From assembly GCF_900700375.1 (NCBI RefSeq), contig NC_041710.1:4886568-4950567 (forward strand): a stretch of DNA of 64,000 bases. Direction: 5' to 3'. Under the pieces are notes generated by a model. It had not been told where the DNA came from and did not search any database. It worked only from the letters and a program-made list of their open reading frames with translations. Below are positions 56,934-64,000 of this stretch, in pieces (position 1 is the stretch's first letter; each line of letters opens with the position of its first letter). The position numbers and the translations under genes were made by a program. This DNA is from Denticeps clupeoides (lineage: Eukaryota; Chordata; Actinopteri; Clupeiformes; Denticipitidae).

Positions 56934-59015
56934 GCCAATATCCATTCAAAACCAAAACATTTCTGAACATTGTGAATTACAGATACCTCATGCTTAATCA
57001 CTTTCAAAAACGTAGTGATGGTTGAATTCTGAATATACGGTCGTGCAAGTATTCAGTAATGTGTGACTTCGGAATACTTTTTGAATTGGACATGTGTCAA
57101 GCAGATGTTATTTATATTCTGGAATACATCTGGGTGGTAAATTTATATCAGCATATCAGCAGAGCCCAGAACATCAACATGAATATTATTTATTTATTAT
57201 GGCCTGTCATCTTCATCTGCATCTAAGCGCATCATCTTCTAAACGCAACAGTGGATTAGCAGTAAAAATATTTTTATGTTTGCCGAAGGAGAAAAGAGAG
57301 CAGAAACAAAAAAAAAAACCTCAAATAAAATACATCACCGTTTAAATCATTTATCGATATCTAAAGACCACAGGCTACATGGCTGGCCACCTGATAGATG
57401 ATGGGAGACACATTAAATACATAAAAAAATAAAAAACTCAGTCGTGACGAGAAAAACCTTCCCACAGCACACCCACAGGTCTCATCTAACCGTGCTAAGA
57501 CCGCAAACAAAGAGGGGCGGAGCCGGGTCCAGTGCCCTGCACAAAACAAGTAGGGTGTTTCGTATGTACGGGACGAGAAAGGGAGGCGGCTGCAGCCATT
57601 TTTGTTGGAAACATTGTCTAAAATGAATTATAGAACAGAACGTTGCGTTTTAAATGCTTGTACCTTTTTGTATTATTCCGACGGACCTAAAATGTATTAT
57701 AATGGCACTGGGGGGGGTTGACAACTGCTGACTGAGCGCACGGACCTGCGTGACTTCTCAGGTGAGAGAAAGGAACGGGAAGTTTAGCCCTCGGGGGCCA
57801 ATTTCAGGCCTGGACCCATTGCCAAGTGCCTGGGCTTCTCTGCTGCGATAAGAGCCCCTGCCCGCCCGGAGCTGCCGACAGAGTCGCCGAACACACGCCA
57901 GGGCGCTGCGGAAGGGCCGGGGTTCGCCGTGGAGGTGAGCCGAAGTCCTACGGCGGCTGCCCGCCACCGCGGCAGGGTGGTCCCTTCAGCTCAAGGGTTA
58001 ATGTGCCAGACTCCCCGGGGTGAAGAGATTGGCAGGCACACGGGGAGCTCACCTCCTCCTCCTCCTCGCTTTCTCGCTCTCGGCTGCGTCGCCGTTTCTT
58101 TTTCGGCTGGCAGCAGCGAGGCTCGGCTTCCTGAGACGGTTGCGACGGGGGCGTCCATGGCCCTCGGTTTACAGTTGACATCAGTAGCTGAGACTTTTCT
58201 CCAAACAGCTCAAAAGGGGAATAAAAAAAAAAAAAACAGCAGTATACAGCAATGCCGCGATCGGGAAACCGAACACGGCGTACTGATGAAGCTACGAAGC
58301 AATGCGCTACAAATATGACCGCGTTTATTGTGCAGAGAGCTAACAGAGACCCTCATGACAGTGGAAGGGGCTAATGACCCTAATCTGTTGGAAGCTGTTA
58401 GACCAGCGGGAGAGGCCGAACCCGATTGGTCCCTAATGAAGCCCGAGGGTACGAGAACACCGCCGAGGCCCAGCCTCCGGTTGCAGAACCGCTTAATTCA
58501 AGCAGGACGCTTCCCCATCCGTTTTCCTTTATTTCTAAAGACGTGATTCTTTTTTTTTTCTTTCTTTATCTAAGACATCTGCAAGCCAAGCATTCAGAAA
58601 CCATTTATCCAGCAGAGTCCATTATGAGGCTAATTGAATCAGCCATTTGAAACTTGGCCACCGCCGGGCGCCGCGAGCTCCACAAAGCCATCAGGAGAAG
58701 CTCAAGCGGCGAGAGGAAGATGCGGCCCGGCGGCGGGGAGGGCGAGAGAAGAGCCGGGGCGCGCCGGCGAGGGAGGGAAACGTCACCTTGCCTCGGAATT
58801 CCGATCCCAGAGTCGGGATTTAACCAGCCACGCTTCCGATAACGAAATAAAATCCTAAAATATGCAAATGCACCCCCCCACACCTAAAAACGACTATAAC
58901 CCTCCCTTCCACCGCTGCCTCGGGGGCCTTTATAGCGTCTTATGCCTCTTTTATTCACAGAGGTGTAAAAAAGAAGCCTTGCTCCACCACCCCTCCACCC
59001 GAAATAAGTGTCCAC
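56441..59015. other. stretch without recognised gene
   Basis: AT-rich, then GC-richer from 57,740 to 58,180 and from 58,640 to 58,830. Contains a (GT)n tract (56,897-56,931) and one candidate minus-strand exon (58,053-58,130). Confidence 0.5.
58053..58130 (-). other. candidate coding exon of an unidentified gene (78 nt)
   Basis: Acceptor-like accgtctcag and donor gag|gtgagc flank 26 open codons (phase 0 to 0): EAEPRCCQPKKKRRRSRERE then SEEEEE. The basic stretch would act as a nuclear localisation signal if translated. It joins in phase after the candidate exon at 61,990-62,068. Confidence 0.35.
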
Positions 59016-59018
59016 CGC

Positions 59019-59187
59019 GGTGGTAGTAGCCTAGTGGGTAACACACTCGCCTATGAACCAGAAGACCCAGGTTCAAACCCCACTTACTACCATCGTGTCC
59101 CTGAGCAAGACACTTAACCCTGAGTGTCTCCAGGGGGGGACTGTCCCTGTAACTACTGATTGTAAGTCCCTCTGGATAAGGGCCGGG
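59019..59187 (+). repeat. SINE family B, 3' truncated
   Basis: ggtggtagtagcctagtggg to gtccctctggataagggc. Confidence 0.95.
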
Positions 59188-59589
59188 CACCTTTTGTGGC
59201 TTTTTTTTTTTTTTTTTTTGAGGGGTGAAGTGGCTCTCTGAGTTAAGTGGCGTGAACTTCTCAAGAAGAGGGAGGTCAAACTTCTCAGCTGATACGTGAC
59301 AAAGAGAGATGCGGTGAGAGGCTCCTCCTGGAAGATGGAAGAGGGCACCACGTGCATAACTTTCCACAACAGCCTGGGTTTTATCGGCCACGCCGTGCGG
59401 CCCACCTCAGGATGGGAGTGGTGGAGAAGGTCGATCAAGGGTCACTTTTCTGCAGGGCTTTCTCATCATGGCCTTCATACAATGGGATTGTGGCGACGTC
59501 GCAGAAATGCGAAACATTCCAAGCTATGAAAATATTCACACCGATGCAGAATTTGCAGCGTCACAAACTAAAGTGTGGAAGTGGTCTTA

Positions 59590-59737
59590 CCAACCAGTAG
59601 TTACAGGGACAGAGTCCCCCTGGAGACACTTAGGGTTAAGTGTCTTGCTCAATGACACAATGGTAGTAAGTGGGGTTTGAACCTGGGTCTTCTGGTTGAC
59701 AGGCGAGTGTGTTACTCACTAGGTTACTACCACCCAT
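59590..59737 (-). repeat. SINE family B, truncated
   Basis: Reverse copy: accagtagttacagggacag to ctaggttactaccaccc. Confidence 0.9.
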
Positions 59738-59740
59738 CAA

Positions 59741-59812
59741 GGAACATCCAACGGTTAACACGACGGATTCGTAACCGGAAGGCTGCGGGTTCGAGTCCAG
59801 TAGCCAACACTG
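59741..59812 (+). repeat. tRNA-like promoter fragment
   Basis: ggttaacacgacggattcgt to gctgcgggttcgagtccag has the A/B-box spacing of a tRNA-derived SINE but differs from families A and B. Confidence 0.5.
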
Positions 59813-59836
59813 AGTCGAACCCCCCCACAGAAAAGG

Positions 59837-60075
59837 GGGGCAGTGGTAGCCTAGCGGCTAAGGAAGCGGCCCAGTAATCAGAAGGTTGCCGGTTCGAATC
59901 CCGATCTGCCGAGGTACTGAGGTGCCACTGAGCAAAGCACCGTCCCCACACACTGCTCCCCGGGCGCCTGTCATGGCTGCCCACTGCTCACCAAGTGTGG
60001 TGGTTAAAAGCAGAGGACACATTTCACTGTGTCACTGTGCTGCTGTGTTTCACAATGGCAATCCCTTCACTTTCA
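59837..60075 (+). repeat. SINE family A, full length
   Basis: gggcagtggtagcctagcgg to caatcccttcactttc. Confidence 0.95.
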
Positions 60076-61989
60076 TATTTAAAGTATGCTGGACACCTGC
60101 AATTATGCGCTGATTAAGGATGTTAATTGATGAAAAAACTGCTAATTCTAAAACTGTATTTGCGCCATGGGTCTGCAGATGTTGATGCAACGTAGCATCA
60201 ATTCCTCGACGCGTTTTCGCTGTGGTGAGAAAGCTTCGCCAAGTTGTCTTTGTATTCTGTGAAAGAATGGTTAAAAAAAACAAAAAACAAAACTATGTTG
60301 CCAGACATTTTGCTGGATTGGAATAAAATAAATAATAAAATTAAAAAAAAGGAGAAGATGAAAACGATTTCGTGTTCCGGTAGAAGAGATGTCCTTTTCA
60401 CAGCAACGACAGGACAATTAGCAAGCAGGTACGCCGTCAGATGCGACCTCAGGCTCGACAAGGAAGTGGAGGTATTTATGACACCGTAAAACGCAGCCTG
60501 CCTTAGGAGAAGCTTCCTTTAAGTATAGGTTGTTTCTGCTGCGCACCATAAAAGAAGATTCCTGCTGGTGTGTCTGCCCCTGGGGTCTGAGGGTGGCTCT
60601 GTGATGCAGGGATGAACCCCTTTTTCGCCCCCTTTCACACACCCCTACATAAATAACATATTGAATTATAATAATAAATAATAAAAAAACGAATTGCCCT
60701 CATCCGTTAGCGAGTTAGCTCCGTATCATCGATTAAAAAGGCGAGTCGTTAATTAGATGTTTATGTGCGGAAGCGCTGCGGGGCTGAGACAAGTGTAACC
60801 GGAGACCCCCGAACCCGACCTGATGGACGTTCCCATGCCGCTTGCGGTGCCCGTGTCTCACATTTTCACCTCCGAAACCAGTAGTGTCGAAACGTGAAGA
60901 AGTGAAACATGCAAACATGCAAATAAAGAATGAGAGAAAGAAGGCGCACGAGTACCGACAGTCAGTAAAAAGCAGTAGAGATAGAGGGAAAGAGAGAGAG
61001 AGAGAGACAGTAAAAAGGGGGCTATTTATTTAACACACTCCCTAAGGAGGTTTTCCCATTGTAAAAAAGAACGAGTGGCAGTACAAGCCCGAGCCTTTCA
61101 TCCGCCTCCTCCTCCAAGCAGACCTTTTGTCTGGCCGGCACGGAACGCCGGTCGGAGACAGACAGAGAGGGACTTGGAGACAAGTGTCCAGTGAGTGGAT
61201 TTTAAAGACAGATAGAAAGTCCGGAAAAAGAAAGAAAGAAGAAACTAGCGGAAGGAGGGAAGATATGAGAGGGAGCAGCAGACTGAAGACGAGGTTGTTT
61301 GCAAGCGAATGGGAATTTTTACAGTCGCTTTTACTGCTGTTTCGAAAAACCGCAGCTTGAAATAAAATAAGGAAAAACAGCCAAGCAAAGATATAAAAGC
61401 ATGAAAACAACATGCATGTTGGAAACAAATTACGCAGAGAAAAGGGGAAAAAATTACTATTTGGACTTTTAGACGATTCAGGGACTAAGACAAATTCACA
61501 AAATTGCTTTGAGGCAAAAAGTATTTTTGCGGTTCCTGATGTCAGGCGAATAATGCAGCATGGTTTACCATTGTGCACGGATTTCACCTCATTTAACTCA
61601 GCTTTTAACCTTCAGTGCTCTCAAGTCTTAACCATTTCCAAGGAGCTTCAGACGTTAGAGGTTAAGCCCGGGATATAAGTCAATAAGGATTTTGTCCTTT
61701 GCCACTTTGGATGAAGCTGTGTCGATGGTGATGAGGAACGCTGAAGGAATGAAGACCACGATTTTATGAAATAATAAAATAAATAACTAGGCTAGAGACT
61801 GTTTCTGTCGTACGAACAGAAGAACACCATAAAGGTGGAGCAGCAGGTTACAGAAGATCTGCCACACCAGAGTCAAACGTTATCTTCGGAGCATCAAGTT
61901 CCGCCCGTAGTGATTTCCGAAGGGTCGCGGGGTTCAGCGGCTGTGCCACCCTGAGAGGGTGTCGGGTTCGTGGGCCGGCGAGGACTCAC

Positions 61990-62068
61990 CCTCGCCCCGT
62001 GCGCCGTTCTGGGGGGGGAGATGAGCGGCTCAGCAGCCGCTGGGCTTCTCTGCTGCTCCACCAGGATC
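61990..62068 (-). other. candidate coding exon of an unidentified gene (79 nt)
   Basis: On the minus strand a (tg)n-cag acceptor precedes and gcgagg|gtgagt ends an open stretch of exactly 26 codons plus one base: ILVEQQRSPAAAEPLISPPR then TAHGAR (phase 2 to 0). The donor is strong. Confidence 0.35.
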
Positions 62069-62105
<37 letters not shown>

Positions 62106-63395
62106 TAAAAGTCCTCAAGGGGTGACTGACGGGCCGGCTGACACGCGCGCACCTTAAAAGGCGATTTACGGTCCGCCACTGCCTTGAGGGACATTCCGGC
62201 GTCTGAGCGCTGCCTAGAGTGACATCCTTGCGGGCCCCCGCGTTCCGATTCGTCAGCTGATGCGCTCGAAATGACCAAAAATCACAGGGGCATGAACGCG
62301 ACGAGGGGCCGTACCAACCGATCACCGCCGCGCTCCTTGCTCCGGCGTCAATGGCCGCGGCGACGCCTCCTCGGAATAACCGCGCAGAATACAAAACACG
62401 ACAATCGCCGATCCGACAAGGACGGAATTCCTAAAAAAAAATCCAATCAACCAGACCACCCCGAAAAACAGAGGGAAAAAGACGGGGAGCGAAGCCACTG
62501 ACGTGGCCTCGTCTCAGCCTCAGGATCTCCTCTGAGCAGAAGAGGGTCTGCTGTCCGTTTTAATACAGTTGGTCGCCGCGCACGTGCTCTCAGCGTCGGG
62601 AGGGCCGAGGCGGTGCCGTCGGGAGATTCCCGTTTGGCCTTCTCGGCCAAAAATAAATAAATAAAAAATGCGGTCAACTTCTTGAAAGAAGACCTGCTGA
62701 TGTACAAAACTCTTTGAAGGAGCAAAATAATGACATGTCAATGCCGAGGAGGGCTTCTTACTGCATTTCCTGGCGCATCGCTAGGCAACCACAGCCTGTT
62801 TAACGTGCCGCTAATGCAACGTGTAAAATGAAACGATTATTGGACGTTAAAGGCATGTGGCAATTCGGGAAAGCCGTTGCAATAATTATGCAGCCGAAGC
62901 TCGAGTGCAGAAACGCCTGGTCCGATCCGCTCTGCCGGGACGAACAGATGAGACAGTTTTGCAGGTGAAGATGGTTTCTAATGCCACGCACGTGACACTT
63001 CGTAAAATTTTCGGGTGACAGCCCTCGATGTGCTCCCCATTTAAATTTTATTGGTGATATAATCTTAAGGATTAAAGGATTGTGTACCATCAGTACCATC
63101 GGATGATGCTAGAGACAATTCAGACTAACCTGAGCGTAAAAAAATATTTTTTAAATGTTAAAAAAAAGAAAATTGCACGCGAGCGGGTGCTGTGATCGAA
63201 AGCTAAAACTAAATACGGACATTAATGTACAGAAGGCCTGTAAGCTCCGGCGAAGGGCCAAGACAGCAGCATTAAACATCCAGGATGTGGAGGCTGCGCG
63301 GGGACATATTTGGCAACAGAAATGGTATTTAATCTTGGTTTACAAAAGAGGGAAACGCAGCACGTGACGTTACTGCGGAGGACGAGTTGCAAAGC

Positions 63396-63424
<29 letters not shown>
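63396..63424. repeat. poly(C) run
   Basis: About 29 consecutive C, next to cagcagcggcagcagg. No SINE is recognised around it. Confidence 0.9.
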
Positions 63425-63426
<2 letters not shown>

Positions 63427-64000
63427 CAGCAGCGGCAGCAGGAAGTGGAGAAGCCGCGTTTATTTTTGAATCGGTCAGAAAGAATGCGTGTCATTTCCTG
63501 TTAATCCTGCCTCCGTATGAACTTGGGAGCTGTCCTGAAGTTCGGACGGAAACCTTCTCGCCCGGACCGGCGCCATTCAAGGCTTGGTAGACTTATCAGT
63601 CGCTGCTTTGTCTGTAACGGGAGACTTAATTTCATGTACCTCCGAGTGGACAATCGGTGCTTTCCAATACTGATGTCACCGGGACTAGTCCCCACTCTGC
63701 GCAGTACTGATAAAAACTGAGAATTTTTTTTTTTCTTTGGGCCACATCATCATACATGATATGAACCGTTCGCTAGCCAATTACAATTTAGAAAGGGAGA
63801 TGGAATTTAAATGGGATTTAAAGCAACGGTCAGGCTTGATCATTGCAGTTGGGTTCCTTCGCGTGTGTTCGCATCTTCATCATTTGCCATGAACAGATGA
63901 CGCAAGACAGAACTGCTTTGGAGGTGATCTGGATTTCTGTAAATCCAGAAGATGTTTTTGAGCCCTGTGTTTAGCGCATAGTGCCGGCGGTTCGGACCCG

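Larger units (their letters stand above)
60076..64000. other. stretch without recognised gene
   Basis: AT-rich to 61,800, then GC-richer with CpG at 61,900-62,640, which could be a CpG island or promoter. Contains a (CA)n tract (62,070-62,102), a candidate minus-strand exon (61,990-62,068) and a C run (63,396-63,424). No gene is identified. Confidence 0.5.

Overview
The window is nuclear DNA of a ray-finned fish. The evidence is compact spliced vertebrate genes with GT-AG introns, dense tRNA-derived SINEs, several decayed Tc1-like transposons with long inverted ends, a fish-type LINE tail, and many (CA)n/(GT)n tracts. Gene content resembles the human 2q36-q37 neighbourhood (CHRNG, EIF4E2, CAPN10, CCL20). 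The SINE families would fit an otocephalan or clupeomorph fish, but the sequence alone does not prove this.

Layout. 1-830: last two exons and 3' UTR of an unrecognised + strand gene. 1,703-11,328 (+): a complete muscle acetylcholine receptor gamma-type subunit gene, 12 coding exons, 517 residues. Its 4.2-kb ninth intron is packed with repeats: SINEs, two decayed tRNA genes, and a LINE inserted into a roughly 160-bp tandem repeat. 13,199-15,953 (+): a divergent phospholipid scramblase. 17,597-22,955 (-): complete eif4e2 (4EHP), seven coding exons, 236 residues, with a GC-rich start region. 24,915-32,680 (-): complete calpain-10 gene, 12 coding exons, 659 residues, with the Cys/His/Asn triad intact and a 30-nt final coding exon. 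33,040-33,100: GC-rich block with ETS and NRF1-like motifs. 34,575-35,343 (-), 38,557-39,400 (+) and 40,536-41,100 (+): three four-exon CC chemokine genes resembling CCL20.

From about 41.6 kb to the end no gene is recognised. This part holds a decayed Tc1 element, many SINEs, C-rich runs and several GC-rich islands. Four open segments on the minus strand with splice-site-like edges (62.0, 58.1, 55.7 and 51.6 kb) may belong to an unidentified gene.

The genes do not form an operon-like unit. The coherent group is the chemokine cluster, with shared exon structure, a perfect palindromic NF-kB-type site before the third gene and AU-rich elements in its 3' UTR, as expected for inducible cytokine genes. 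Every multi-exon reading frame reported as a named gene was assembled by hand from splice sites, and the exon lengths sum to whole codons in all seven complete genes.
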